A DNA stretch of 64,000 nt from Caballeronia sp. dw_19 (GTDB lineage Bacteria; Pseudomonadota; Gammaproteobacteria; Burkholderiales; Burkholderiaceae): contig NZ_JAAVUQ010000015.1 in NCBI RefSeq assembly GCF_018449515.1, positions 1 to 64,000 of the forward strand, written 5' to 3'. The position numbers and the translations under genes are program-made. Below the pieces are notes generated by a model. That model worked only from the letters and a program-made list of their open reading frames with translations. It was not told where the DNA came from and did no database searches. Positions 24,489-33,616 of the stretch are shown piece after piece. Position 1 is the first letter of the stretch; every line of letters begins with the position of its first letter.

Positions 24489-27017
24489 TCACCAGACAAC
24501 ATCAAGACGTGCGTAATAGAACCCCCCATTCACGCCATAGGGCGAAAACCAGCTTGGATTCGGCGTGGAAACCGGGAAACCAAAATACTGGATGGCCGCG
24601 GCGGGGAGGTTCGGCGGCTTCTTGTTGAACAGGTTGTTCGCGCCAATCGAAAGCCTGGATTTCTTCGTGAGCCAGTAACTTAGATTCAGGTCCGTGATGA
24701 AGGCCGCCGGCACATATTCATCACGATTAGCGGCAATCGCATTGAGCCCGACCACGCTGGAATAGCGGGTCTCTTTCACAAAGACGCCGAACTTGCCGTA
24801 AGTCCAGTCACCGGACAACGATGTGACGTTCTTCGGATTCGCCACTGTCAGGCGCCCTTGAGCATCACGTCCAATTAGCTGAATACCGTTCGCGCTCAAT
24901 ACGGATGGATTGTTCAGACTCCGTATTTGCTGGTTCTGCTGAGTGCTCATGAAGGTCCACTTCACATCGCCGTATTTGCCTAACGGCGTGAAGTAATCGG
25001 CGATCACGTCAACGCCTTGCGTCACGGTGGTGCCTGCATTGGCAAAATACGAAACCGTCTGGTTCGGACTTTGTCCCGCGGCCGTGAGCAGTGCCTGTAC
25101 GGCGCTACCTTGCAAGGCCGTCGACTGGACAATGCGGTTCTCGATCACGATCTGGTATGCATCGACGGAAACATTCAGCCGCTCGATCGGCTTGAGCACG
25201 AAACCTACGCTGAAGCTGGTCGATTTCTCCGGCTTGAGTTGCGTGGCGCCCAGTGCCTGTGCGGCAGGGTTCGACGCGGGGACGAGCTTGCTGATCTGCT
25301 GAATCCATGCGCCGGTAAAAACGTCGCGGTTATAGCTGGAACTGATGTTCGTGAAGTAGGAGTCTTGCAACGAAGGTGCGGAAAAGCCGTTACTGACCGT
25401 GCCGCGAACTGCTATTGCCGGGGAGAATTCATAACGGGTAGAGAGCTTGCCGCTTGCTACGTTACCGACACCCTGGTCATAGTGTTCGAAACGCCCCGCA
25501 AGGTCGACCGTCCACTTGTTCGTCAACGCTTGCGCCAAGTCGATATAAGCAGCGTCATTGGTGCGTCCATAGGACCCCGCTGCGGACGGCGAGAAGCCGC
25601 CCATGCCAGCCGAGCCCGGGGAGATTGGCTGGCCTGCAAACGGACCCGTTGCCGGCACGTAGCCGCCCTGTGCGTACGATTGATAGTCGCCAACGGTCTG
25701 CTGGAACTCATCGTACCGATGCTCGAAACCGAAGGACACTTGCAACGGCTTGTCGAACAAACCGGTGTTCACCTTGCGGGTCAAGTCGAGGTTGGTCGTC
25801 CACTCACTCGCAATCAGGCTACCCAGATAGAAGTTGGTGGCACTCGCGGCTCCAAACGAAGGGCTCAACGCGTTGTTGTCCTCGACCCGTGCATCGTCGC
25901 GGCCATACGACGTGCTCAGGTCCCAGTCCCAACCTAGCAGGTTGGTTCCCTTGACCCCCGCGACCACCTGATAGTCGTTGTCCTGCACCGCGAATTGCGG
26001 CAGGAAGCCTTCAGGATAAAACGCGAGGTTGTTCTGCGAAGAGCTAGCCGACCGGTACGTTCCGAAACCTTGTGAGAACCGGTGGCTGTATGTTGCATTC
26101 GAATAAACCTGAATGGCATCGTTAATCGGCAGATTAAAGTTATAAGAGAAATTTTGCGCCTGCGTATTCGGTTGACCCATTATCTGCCGATAACGGGAAT
26201 TGGTCGTTTCGCGCGGATCGGGAGACCCGTTAGGCAGCAGAGGGTATATGTTCGTGTTGTTCGGGACGGGCCCCGCCACGTTCGTGTCCTTCTGCGTGAT
26301 CACCGCGGCGCTTAGATTCAACGAGCCGCCGTGCGGAAGCGCAATACCCTGATTTAGCGAAAAGTCCCCGGTTTTCCCGTTCTGCCCGAGACCGCCTACG
26401 TTCGCATTGGCGTTTTGTCCATATGAGGTGCTAAGGCTGCCGCCGCTCGAGTCGGATTTGAGAATGATATTAATCACGCCCGCAATGGCGTCCGACCCGT
26501 ACTGCGCGGCGGCGCCATCTTTAAGGATTTCGATGTGGTCGATTGCACTCACAGGTATCAGGTCGAGATCGGTTCCCGTTCCGCCGATGCCCGCGATGGT
26601 CACCGCCGACGAATGCCGCCGCTTGCCGTTCACAAGCACCAGGACTTCGTTACCGCTCAGTCCGCGCAGACTCGCGGTGTTCACGCCAATGCCCTGCTGG
26701 CCCTTGAAACCGGGCACGTTTGCGTAAGTAGGATCGAGCGACGCGAGTGCGTCACGCAGATTCTGTTTGCCGGTCTTGGCCAGCTCCGCGTCGGTCACGA
26801 CCGTGATGGGCGCTAGACTGTCGGCGACCGTCTTGGTGTCGCCACGCGAGCCAGTGGTGACCACAACGTCCTGAACCTTTGCCACGTCATTGCCGGTTGC
26901 CGCTGATTGCGCCCATGCACCGGCGCCATACAAACTTCCGAGGGCCACCGAAATGGCGGCCAGCCGCGGCGTATTGCGCTTCGAGATACGAGCGTTTCGT
27001 CTATTGGGCCGAGACAT
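24489..27017 (-). CDS. TonB-dependent outer membrane receptor
   Basis: An 842-residue receptor. A signal sequence is followed by a likely TonB box, QDVVVTTGS. The plug domain has ITVVTDAEL, LVLVNGKRRHSS and EILKDGAAAQYGSDAIAGVINI. A 22-strand barrel region ends in RLDVVW, with a terminal aromatic residue. The ATG at 27017 has AAGGA six bases upstream; the longer upstream frame has no support. Plug features (GIGVNTASLRGLSG) resemble receptors for non-siderophore substrates. On the same strand a dedicated tonB-exbBD set lies 9 kb downstream and monooxygenase copy 2 starts 56 bases downstream. It probably imports a sulfonate, sulfate ester or other organosulfur ligand. Confidence 0.92.
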   Translation of the reverse strand: MSRPNRRNARISKRNTPRLAAISVALGSLYGAGAWAQSAATGNDVAKVQDVVVTTGSRGDTKTVADSLAPITVVTDAELAKTGKQNLRDALASLDPTYANVPGFKGQQGIGVNTASLRGLSGNEVLVLVNGKRRHSSAVTIAGIGGTGTDLDLIPVSAIDHIEILKDGAAAQYGSDAIAGVINIILKSDSSGGSLSTSYGQNANANVGGLGQNGKTGDFSLNQGIALPHGGSLNLSAAVITQKDTNVAGPVPNNTNIYPLLPNGSPDPRETTNSRYRQIMGQPNTQAQNFSYNFNLPINDAIQVYSNATYSHRFSQGFGTYRSASSSQNNLAFYPEGFLPQFAVQDNDYQVVAGVKGTNLLGWDWDLSTSYGRDDARVEDNNALSPSFGAASATNFYLGSLIASEWTTNLDLTRKVNTGLFDKPLQVSFGFEHRYDEFQQTVGDYQSYAQGGYVPATGPFAGQPISPGSAGMGGFSPSAAGSYGRTNDAAYIDLAQALTNKWTVDLAGRFEHYDQGVGNVASGKLSTRYEFSPAIAVRGTVSNGFSAPSLQDSYFTNISSSYNRDVFTGAWIQQISKLVPASNPAAQALGATQLKPEKSTSFSVGFVLKPIERLNVSVDAYQIVIENRIVQSTALQGSAVQALLTAAGQSPNQTVSYFANAGTTVTQGVDVIADYFTPLGKYGDVKWTFMSTQQNQQIRSLNNPSVLSANGIQLIGRDAQGRLTVANPKNVTSLSGDWTYGKFGVFVKETRYSSVVGLNAIAANRDEYVPAAFITDLNLSYWLTKKSRLSIGANNLFNKKPPNLPAAAIQYFGFPVSTPNPSWFSPYGVNGGFYYARLDVVW

Positions 27018-27358
27018 AGTGATCCTTGATGCACGCCTGGGGCTTCGCTCAAGTAATAGCGGGGGCGTGCGATTAAATGGAATTAACAGTGCGTTCTCAA
27101 TCAAGCCGGAAAATTGGCGCGCAACATCGCCCGTTCCTCTGGCGCTGAGAGGCGGAAACTGAACTGGTGGGAAAGTCATTTACCGAAGTGCATCCGTACG
27201 ATATCAAACTTACTTTCCATTCCTAACGAACTATTTCTTATTTCGTTGTGTCGTATTGTTTCAGTTTCCGATTCCTTGCGGATAAGCAAGTGCGTCATGA
27301 TTGTCCGCATCAGTGGCGATTTCCATTACACAGCATGACGCAGCAGCTACGCACGGTG
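27018..27358. other. AT-rich intergenic region upstream of the TonB receptor
   Basis: About 340 bases between the receptor start and the DszC/SfnB-like stop. The right half is clearly AT-richer than its neighbours, with several TATTTC-like runs, and should hold the receptor promoter. No gene or clear operator is seen. Confidence 0.4.
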
Positions 27359-28666
27359 TCAAAACACACGGCCTTCGTCGAAATCGGCCCGCTCGCCGTT
27401 CAGGTAGTAATCGCCTATCACCCGGCCCTTCAGAAGCAACGGATTGTGATTGAGGATCGTGCGGATATTTCGCCAGTGGCGGTCGAAGTCATACTTGCGT
27501 GAAGTGGCCGATCCACCGCCCGTATCGAAGAGCTTTTCGGCTGCGCGAATGGCTAGCTTGCCGACCACGATCTGCGCCTTCGAGTTCGCGAGCGCACTCG
27601 CCATGACGAGCTCATCGAGATTCGGCGCGCCCGTGACAATGCCAGTCGCTGCAGCGTCGAGCGTTCGCGCTACGTCGGCAATGATCACGTTGATCGCATG
27701 GGAGGCCGCGGCTATGTCACCAATCACCTGCTGCACAAAATGATCGCCTCGCGCCGTTTCGGAGTGGCTGTGCTTGGCCGAGCGCGCCTGCTTCTGGGCG
27801 TACCCGACTGCATCGGTGAAGACATTGCGCACGATGCCGGCAATGCACGCGACCAGATGCAGTTGCGCGCGCGTGGCATTGTGCCGCCGCACGAACGGGT
27901 TACCGTCGAGTCGAGAGGTGATCTCGTCGGGGAACACTTCCACGTCATCGAGATCCACGCCGCCGCTTGCGGTGAGTCGCTGGCCCATGCCGTCCCAGTC
28001 GTCGAGGATCTGCACACCCTTGCGGTTGGCAGGAACCAGCGCACCGGTCACGCGGCCTTCTTCGTCGAGCGCGGTGAAACTGGTGTAGTCGCAGAAAGCC
28101 GCACCCGTTGCGTAGTATTTCTTGCCCGTCAGGATGTATCGGTCACCTTGCTTCACAAGCTTGGTGCGCAGCATGTTCGGCCGCGGCGTATTGATTTCCA
28201 TATGTGCGCCGCCGAAGAGCTTTCCGGCCAGCACTTCCTTTACGTACTTCCGGCTGACCGGCGCGTCGGGATCGACGGCAATGGACTCAAGGAAGCCGAA
28301 ATGACTGCGCAACGCGTGCGCCACGTTTGAATCCGCCGCGGCCAGGCTGCAGATGACCTCTACCTGATCAGCAAGGGTGCCGCCGGGGCCGCCTAAGTGT
28401 TTTGGCACGCGCAGCCATGTCAGCCCGGTCTGGCGCAGAGTGCGAAAAATTTCGAACGGCAACTCCCGGCCGAGCTCGCGAGCAACCGCGCCTTTGGCGA
28501 TCTCTTCTGCGATGGAAGGAAGGTCGGCGAGGATCGCCTCACGGCTGCGGCGAGTCGGACCGGTCTGCAGATTGGGCTCTGGGTTGGGCTCTGGGTTGGG
28601 CCCTATTTCAGCCTGGTCGAGTGTTGATTTGCCGGCGGACGAGTCTTGCAGAAGCTGGACGGACAT
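27359..28666 (-). CDS. DszC/SfnB-like flavin-dependent monooxygenase (acyl-CoA dehydrogenase fold)
   Basis: A 435-residue protein of the acyl-CoA dehydrogenase fold. It belongs to the branch with dibenzothiophene monooxygenase DszC and the sulfur acquisition protein SfnB: GKKYYATGAAFCDYTSF, DDWDGMGQRLTASG, SATSRKYDFDRHWRNIRTI and a C-terminal GDYYLNGE all match that branch. The usual acyl-CoA dehydrogenase catalytic Glu region is not evident. DszC oxidises a thioether to a sulfoxide and sulfone with FMNH2 and oxygen. The N-terminus (residues 23-33) carries a short NPEP repeat. The gene stands alone on the minus strand, next to the TonB receptor. Which thioether or sulfone it uses is unknown. 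Confidence 0.83.
   Translation of the reverse strand: MSVQLLQDSSAGKSTLDQAEIGPNPEPNPEPNLQTGPTRRSREAILADLPSIAEEIAKGAVARELGRELPFEIFRTLRQTGLTWLRVPKHLGGPGGTLADQVEVICSLAAADSNVAHALRSHFGFLESIAVDPDAPVSRKYVKEVLAGKLFGGAHMEINTPRPNMLRTKLVKQGDRYILTGKKYYATGAAFCDYTSFTALDEEGRVTGALVPANRKGVQILDDWDGMGQRLTASGGVDLDDVEVFPDEITSRLDGNPFVRRHNATRAQLHLVACIAGIVRNVFTDAVGYAQKQARSAKHSHSETARGDHFVQQVIGDIAAASHAINVIIADVARTLDAAATGIVTGAPNLDELVMASALANSKAQIVVGKLAIRAAEKLFDTGGGSATSRKYDFDRHWRNIRTILNHNPLLLKGRVIGDYYLNGERADFDEGRVF
28572..28603. repeat. Short tandem repeat in the N-terminus of the DszC/SfnB-like gene
   Basis: A 12-base unit TTGGGCTCTGGG is repeated about 2.5 times and encodes the NPEPNPEPN segment. It is length-variable in principle; no function is known. 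Confidence 0.7.
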
Positions 28667-29274
28667 TGTCTCGCTTTCCTTGCATTGGGGTTGGGAATGT
28701 CTGGAGACACCAGGGAAGCGGGTATGGACAGAGTGCAGTCACTCGCGCGCGTTGCTGGCTGATCTAGCCCGCTCTTTAGCCGCTCTTGGTCTGTCAGTCC
28801 GACGCAGTCCGAGACGTGATCCAGCAGGTTAAGCGACGTAAGAGCAGCGTGTGCTTGCTTCAGTGAACCCTTGGCGCTTCGAGCGACAGATTGAAGCATC
28901 GCGCTTGTAAGGTCGCAACGAAGCTATTGGAATTTTCTTTACACAGGAATGATCGGGCAATTATCAGTTGCGACTGCATAGTCTTTGCACCTCTGCTTGT
29001 TTCGTGGGTGCATCGATGAAGGTGACGTGGCGTCGATGAGCGGCGCTGAACATGCGGTTTCGACGCAGGGTGGGCGCGCTTGAAAGCTTAACGAAAACAT
29101 TCGTATTTTATCGATCGTACTAGTTAGGTATACAAATTTATTCATGTTGGACACGACAAGGTTGGACGTGTTCGATAGAAACAGGCGGAGACATCCAATG
29201 TGCCAACTACCGAACCGCTTACCGGGCTTCAAAAAGCTAGCGCTAAACGGTGATTAGCATTCAATGAACAATTC
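28667..29274. other. Long intergenic region between divergent SfnB-like and metQ genes
   Basis: About 600 bases with no convincing coding frame. The part from 29080 is AT-rich and contains a small inverted repeat, ACGAA-4-TTCGT at 29091-29104. It should carry the promoter of the leftward SfnB-like gene and control sites for the metQ promoter. Confidence 0.45.
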
Positions 29275-29304
29275 TTAGACCTTTGTAAACCCCGTCCCTA
29301 TAAT
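29275..29304 (+). promoter_or_regulatory. Sigma-70-type promoter of metQNI
   Basis: TTAGAC at 29275-29280 and a perfect TATAAT at 29299-29304 are separated by 18 bases, about 38 bases before the metQ start. Confidence 0.6.
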
Positions 29305-29342
29305 CGCCCCACACTATTTTCAACGTTAAAGAGAGAGTCACT

Positions 29343-30155
29343 ATGGTTCGCCGAGGCTTACGCTTGATCGCTACTGTTGTTGCTACGTTGATGGTTTCCC
29401 ATGGCGCAGCGTTCGCAGCCGACTCAGCGCCTTTGAAAGTGGGTGTGCGCGGGGGTGTCGACGAACAGATTTGGGAGATCGTGACCCAGGTAGCGAAGAA
29501 GAACCACTTGCCAGTGGAGTCCATCGTTATTACGGGAACAGCTAGCCCTAACGAAGCACTTAACAACGGCGATCTGAATGCAAATTCTTTCCAGCACATC
29601 CCGTTCTTGCGAGATCAGGTAAAGCAGCGGGGCTACAAGATCGTGCCCGTGGGGAACACGTACATCTCGCCAATTGCGTTTTACTCGAAGAAGTACAAAT
29701 CACTGGAGACCTTGCCGGAAGGCGCAACGGTCAGTATTCCAAGCGACCCTAGCAATCAGACGCGCGCGCTGGTCATTCTGCGCGATCACAAACTGATTAC
29801 GCTGCGCGACGGCTTTGATCCGTTCACGGGAACGGCCACGTTGCAGGACGTCACGTCAAACCCCAAGAACCTTAAATTTGTAGAAGCCTCGGATATTGTG
29901 CAAGTACGTTCGCTCCCGGACGTCGATGCCGCGGCGATCGTCAATAACTTCGCTTCTGAAGCGGGCCTGTTTGCCACTCGCGACGGTATTGCGGTCGAGA
30001 GGAAGGACCACAATCCGTACGTCAACGTCATCGCGGTCCGCGAACAGGACAAGAACGCGCCGTGGGTCAAGAACCTGGTCAAAGCCTATCAGTCGCCGGA
30101 AGTGCGGACCTACATTGAGACGCATTTCAACGGCTCAGTCATTCCCGCGTTCTGA
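29343..30155 (+). CDS. metQ: MetQ-like (NlpA family) substrate-binding protein
   Basis: A 270-residue periplasmic protein. It has a Sec signal ending near AFAAD; no lipobox cysteine is present, so it is soluble rather than a lipoprotein. The mature part has LKVGVRGGVDEQIWE, GDLNANSFQHIPFL, YISPIAFYSKKYKSLETLPEGATVSIPSDPSNQTRAL (read in pieces) and a C-terminal YIETHFNGS, all typical of NlpA proteins. These bind methionine or related sulfur compounds. It is the first gene of metQ-metN-metI, with 23 bases to metN. In this setting the ligand could be an organosulfur compound other than methionine. Confidence 0.87.
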   Translation: MVRRGLRLIATVVATLMVSHGAAFAADSAPLKVGVRGGVDEQIWEIVTQVAKKNHLPVESIVITGTASPNEALNNGDLNANSFQHIPFLRDQVKQRGYKIVPVGNTYISPIAFYSKKYKSLETLPEGATVSIPSDPSNQTRALVILRDHKLITLRDGFDPFTGTATLQDVTSNPKNLKFVEASDIVQVRSLPDVDAAAIVNNFASEAGLFATRDGIAVERKDHNPYVNVIAVREQDKNAPWVKNLVKAYQSPEVRTYIETHFNGSVIPAF

Positions 30156-30178
30156 CGGCATGCCTTTGAGCAGCGCGC

Positions 30179-31354
30179 ATGTCTTTTGAACCCGCCATTT
30201 CGTATGTCCCCGGCTTAAGCCAAATTCCTGTTCGAGGTTCATCTATTAACGATGTTCATGACTCTGTTCGCCGCGTGGTTAGCGGCCCGCTGCCGGACGC
30301 TAAGACGCTGGACGTTCATATTGCGTTTGAGAATTTGCAGAAACATTACTCAGGACGCAAAGGGACGGTCACGGCGCTCAGGGACGTCTCGTTCAATGTA
30401 GAACGCGGCGAAATCTTCGGCATTATTGGCCGTAGCGGGGCAGGTAAGTCGACGCTGCTGCGTGCGATAAACATGCTCGAATCGCCCAGTTCCGGGCGGG
30501 TGCGTGTCGATAATATCGATGTGGGTACGCTCGATGAGGATGCACTCGTTGCGCTGCGCCAGCGCATTGGCATGATCTTCCAGCACTTCAACCTGCTTTC
30601 CGCGAAGACCGTCAGGGAGAACGTCGGCCTGCCTTTGCGTGTTGCCGGGGTGAAACCGAAAATCGTGCAAGAGCGAGTTGACGCGCTGCTCGAACTCGTA
30701 GGGCTGCGTGATAAGGCGGACATTTACCCGGCCAAACTATCGGGCGGCCAAAAGCAGCGAGTGGGCATTGCCCGAGCGCTTGTTCACAATCCCGAGATCC
30801 TGCTCTGCGACGAGGCTACTTCAGCACTCGACCCGGAGACCACGCAATCCATTCTCGATCTGCTACGGGACATCAACCGCAAGCTCGGCCTGACCATCGT
30901 GCTGATCACGCACGATATGTCGGTCATTCGGGAAATTTGCCATAAGGTGCTGGTCCTGGATGGTGGGCAGGTCGTGGAGCGAGGAGAGGTCTGGGAGGTC
31001 TTCGGCAATCCACAAGCGGATGCGACCCGGGCATTGTTGCGACCACTGCTGCACGATCTGCCGCTGGATCTGGCCAACAGGCTTGTGGCGGATCTGCGCG
31101 GACAGCCAGGCGAAACCATTCTCAAGGTCCGGTTTCCGGGGAATGGACTTCCCGGTGGCGTCCCGTTCGCAGCCTTGGCTGCGCTGGGTCAAGGCGCGAA
31201 CTTGTTGCATGGCGGACTGGATCGCCTTCGTGGCCATGCGCAGGGAAACCTGCTGATATCAGTTCCCGTGCAAGGGTGGAATGAAGAACAGGCGCGCAAG
31301 ACGCTGCCGGCTGCTCACATAGAGGTGTTAGGTTATGTCCACGCCATTACTTGA
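30179..31354 (+). CDS. metN: MetN-like methionine ABC transporter ATPase
   Basis: A 391-residue ATPase with Walker A GRSGAGKST, Q-loop FQHFNLL, signature LSGGQKQR and Walker B ILLCDEATSALD. A C-terminal NIL regulatory domain (from about residue 290) ends in EVLGYVHAI. MetN proteins are about 343 residues; here about 48 extra residues precede the conserved FENLQKHYSG start, so either the true start is further in or the protein has an N-terminal extension. It overlaps metI by 20 bases. It drives import with MetI and MetQ. Confidence 0.9.
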   Translation: MSFEPAISYVPGLSQIPVRGSSINDVHDSVRRVVSGPLPDAKTLDVHIAFENLQKHYSGRKGTVTALRDVSFNVERGEIFGIIGRSGAGKSTLLRAINMLESPSSGRVRVDNIDVGTLDEDALVALRQRIGMIFQHFNLLSAKTVRENVGLPLRVAGVKPKIVQERVDALLELVGLRDKADIYPAKLSGGQKQRVGIARALVHNPEILLCDEATSALDPETTQSILDLLRDINRKLGLTIVLITHDMSVIREICHKVLVLDGGQVVERGEVWEVFGNPQADATRALLRPLLHDLPLDLANRLVADLRGQPGETILKVRFPGNGLPGGVPFAALAALGQGANLLHGGLDRLRGHAQGNLLISVPVQGWNEEQARKTLPAAHIEVLGYVHAIT

Positions 31355-31991
31355 CCGATACATTCACGCGCTCCTTCAGACGCTGCTCATGGTGAGTGTG
31401 TCGATGGCGATCGCGATCGTGGCAGGTCTGATCATTGCTGTTGTACTGAATGCAACCGCTGTCGACGGGCTTTATCCAAAGCCGCGTTTGAACAAGACGT
31501 TGTCGATCGTCATCAATATGTTTCGGGCCATCCCCTTTATTATTTTACTGGTCGCGCTGTTGCCGGTGACCCGCTTCATTGTAGGGACGACGCTTGGGAC
31601 GTGGGCAGCCATCGTGCCGCTTAGCGCGAATCTCATACCGTTTTTTGCACGCATCGTGCAGGTCAGTCTGAACAGCGTGGAGCCGGGTTTGATTGAAGCC
31701 GCGCGAGCAATGGGATGCCGGCGCTGGCATATCGTGCGGCACGTGTTACTGCCTGAAGCGCTTCCCAGCATTCTGGGCGGGATAACAGTGACTGCCATTG
31801 CCATGATCGATACCTCTGCCATGGCGGGAGCCGTGGGCGGGGGTGGCCTGGGCGACATGGCAATTCGATACGGCTACGAACGATACGAGACGCAAGTCAT
31901 GTTCATGGTGATCGTGATCCTTATCGCACTGGTCTCTATTGTGCAGTTCGCCGGCGAATGGCTTGCACGTCGCACTGACCATAAGCGTTGA
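31335..31991 (+). CDS. metI: MetI-like methionine ABC transporter permease
   Basis: A 218-residue inner membrane protein with five hydrophobic helices. It has FRAIPFIILLVALLPVTR, the EAA loop ARAMGCRRWHIVRHVLLPEALPS and the C-terminal GAVGGGGLGDMAIRYGYERY, standard for MetI. The start lies inside the end of metN, as is common in metNIQ operons. It forms the channel of the MetNI transporter. Confidence 0.93.
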   Translation: MSTPLLDRYIHALLQTLLMVSVSMAIAIVAGLIIAVVLNATAVDGLYPKPRLNKTLSIVINMFRAIPFIILLVALLPVTRFIVGTTLGTWAAIVPLSANLIPFFARIVQVSLNSVEPGLIEAARAMGCRRWHIVRHVLLPEALPSILGGITVTAIAMIDTSAMAGAVGGGGLGDMAIRYGYERYETQVMFMVIVILIALVSIVQFAGEWLARRTDHKR

Positions 31992-32129
31992 GCGAAGGGT
32001 TCTGTCGAGTGCAGCATGCGAAGGCTTACATTGAATGAATCAGGGAATAGATAGGTTCATAAGTCGCTTGGAGCGGGTTTGGGGCGCTACTACTATCGTT
32101 AGGAACCCGTCTTAGTTAAAGGATCCTCA

Positions 32130-32471
32130 ATGAAGCTCACGCAGGTTACCCTTCTCAACCGCATGCAGATTGGCCGCGATTACAATCCAACGTATTTGGC
32201 GCAACATTTCGACGTTACTACCGCGATCTTACGGGACACTCTTTGTGCACTTGCACAAGAGGGGTTCGTAAAAGTGATCAACAAGGTGGATGGAAAAATA
32301 GCATTTCGCCGGGTAAAAACTGAACTGCCGGTACAAGGCGACAATCCCGCTGAACCCTCCAGGAGTACCGCGACTTTTCCGGTTACGCGTCGTGTGACGG
32401 GCGTTCTCAGCGGCTATGGTGCCTCATTGGCAAGCGTGCGGGATCTCGCGCTATTGACACGAAGAGTTTAG
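32130..32471 (+). CDS. Small hypothetical protein, possible winged-helix DNA binder
   Basis: A 113-residue protein not recognised as a named family. AAGGATC lies just before the ATG. Residues 15-55 (YNPTYLAQHFDVTTAILRD, LAQEGFVKV, KIAFRRV) have the layout of a winged helix: recognition helix, then a two-stranded wing. The remainder is basic and low in structure. It lies between metI and a VOC-family gene on the same strand. It could be a small regulator, but that is inference from pattern only. Confidence 0.55.
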   Translation: MKLTQVTLLNRMQIGRDYNPTYLAQHFDVTTAILRDTLCALAQEGFVKVINKVDGKIAFRRVKTELPVQGDNPAEPSRSTATFPVTRRVTGVLSGYGASLASVRDLALLTRRV

Positions 32472-32541
32472 TTTTATAAAAAGGCGTGACGTCGCCGTCG
32501 AGTATTTTCCGCAGCAGCGCGCACGTGGACGCCTTACATCA

Positions 32542-32985
32542 ATGAGCCCGAGTACTTTGCAATCATCGTTCACACCGGCCAAACTGGTGCCCGAATTGCT
32601 GGTTACGGATATAAACACCAGCTTGCGGTTCTGGCGTGATCTATGCGGCTTCGAGGTTGTTTATGACCGCCTGGATGAGGGCTTCGCCTATCTGGACCAC
32701 GATGGCGCGCAAATCATGCTGGAGGAGCGAGGGCGTGGGCGTAACTGGATAACGGCTGTGCTGGAGGCACCGTTCGGACGAGGGTTGAACTTCCAGGTCA
32801 GCGTAAAGACGCTTGCACCGATTCTCGAAGCGTTGGAGCGTGTCGACTGGCCTCTATTTCTCGCGCCCGAGCAAAAGTGGTATCGCACGGGTGGAATTGA
32901 ATCGGGCGTGCATCAGTTCCTGGTGCAAGATCCGGACGGCTATCTTGTGCGATTCTCGGCGAGCCTCGGCCAGCGCGGCACGTGA
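32542..32985 (+). CDS. VOC (glyoxalase/bleomycin resistance) family protein
   Basis: A 147-residue protein with the repeated beta-alpha-beta-beta-beta modules of the vicinal oxygen chelate fold. PELLVTDINTSLRFWRD and FEVVYDRLDEGFAYLDHDGAQIMLEE form the first half; GVHQFLVQDPDGYLVRFSASLG is the standard C-terminal strand set. Such proteins are metal-dependent lyases, dioxygenases or drug binders. It lies 40 bases before the DUF4865 gene. The substrate is unknown. Confidence 0.82.
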   Translation: MSPSTLQSSFTPAKLVPELLVTDINTSLRFWRDLCGFEVVYDRLDEGFAYLDHDGAQIMLEERGRGRNWITAVLEAPFGRGLNFQVSVKTLAPILEALERVDWPLFLAPEQKWYRTGGIESGVHQFLVQDPDGYLVRFSASLGQRGT

Positions 32986-33025
32986 TCAAGCGTTCAAGTC
33001 CGACACACCAAAAGGAGCGTTAGCC

Positions 33026-33607
33026 ATGATCATCGCGCACTACTCCCATCGCTTGCCGGCCAATTACGATACCGGATTGATCCGCACCCGGGCGAAGGAA
33101 CGGGGCCCGCTCTGGAACACCATTCCGGAGCTTTACTTCAAGGCTTTTCTACTGCGCGAAAGCGGGCGCTATGGGGCCATCGCGAATAGTTATTCGTCGC
33201 TGTATCTGTGGCGCCAGGATGATGCATTCCGTGATTTCCTGGTAAGCGGTCGCTACAAGGTCGTGACCGATGCTTTCGGGCGGGCGGACATTCAAACGCG
33301 GTTTGCGCTCGACGCACGCAAGGGTCACGCACACCATGCTCGATTCGTCGTCAGGGAGGACCTGGCTATTCCTCTGGACGCAGACTTGTCGGCCGTGTTC
33401 GCAAGCGAAGTCGAGCGGAACCGTGAAGTCGCTGAGCAATCCACAACTGTCGCGACCGCAGTGGGTGTGGACACCCAGAACTGGACATTCACGCGCATCG
33501 TGTTGTTGGAGCATGAACCGGCGGCAAGCGAAGCGGGCACGAGCTACGAGGTCCTGCACCTCGCCAAGCCGCTTCTCGATACGCTTCCCTTTGCGAACGC
33601 CGCTTAG
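33026..33607 (+). CDS. DUF4865 family protein
   Basis: A 193-residue protein with the DUF4865 pattern: MIIAHYSHRLP at the start, the YDTGLIRTRAKERGPLWN segment, ELYFKAFLLRE and SSLYLWRQDDAFRDFLV. The function of the family is unknown; it is often found near small ABC-transport or dehalogenation-type genes. A strong AAAGGAG at 33011-33017 with 8-base spacing fixes the ATG at 33026 against longer upstream frames. It is convergent with the SsuA-like gene, with only 9 bases between stops. Confidence 0.8.
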   Translation: MIIAHYSHRLPANYDTGLIRTRAKERGPLWNTIPELYFKAFLLRESGRYGAIANSYSSLYLWRQDDAFRDFLVSGRYKVVTDAFGRADIQTRFALDARKGHAHHARFVVREDLAIPLDADLSAVFASEVERNREVAEQSTTVATAVGVDTQNWTFTRIVLLEHEPAASEAGTSYEVLHLAKPLLDTLPFANAA

Positions 33608-33616
33608 CACTGCGCT

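Noticed and set aside
25017..25937. Long open frame antisense to the TonB receptor
   Set aside because: High-GC shadow frame without motifs; the receptor is clearly the real gene.
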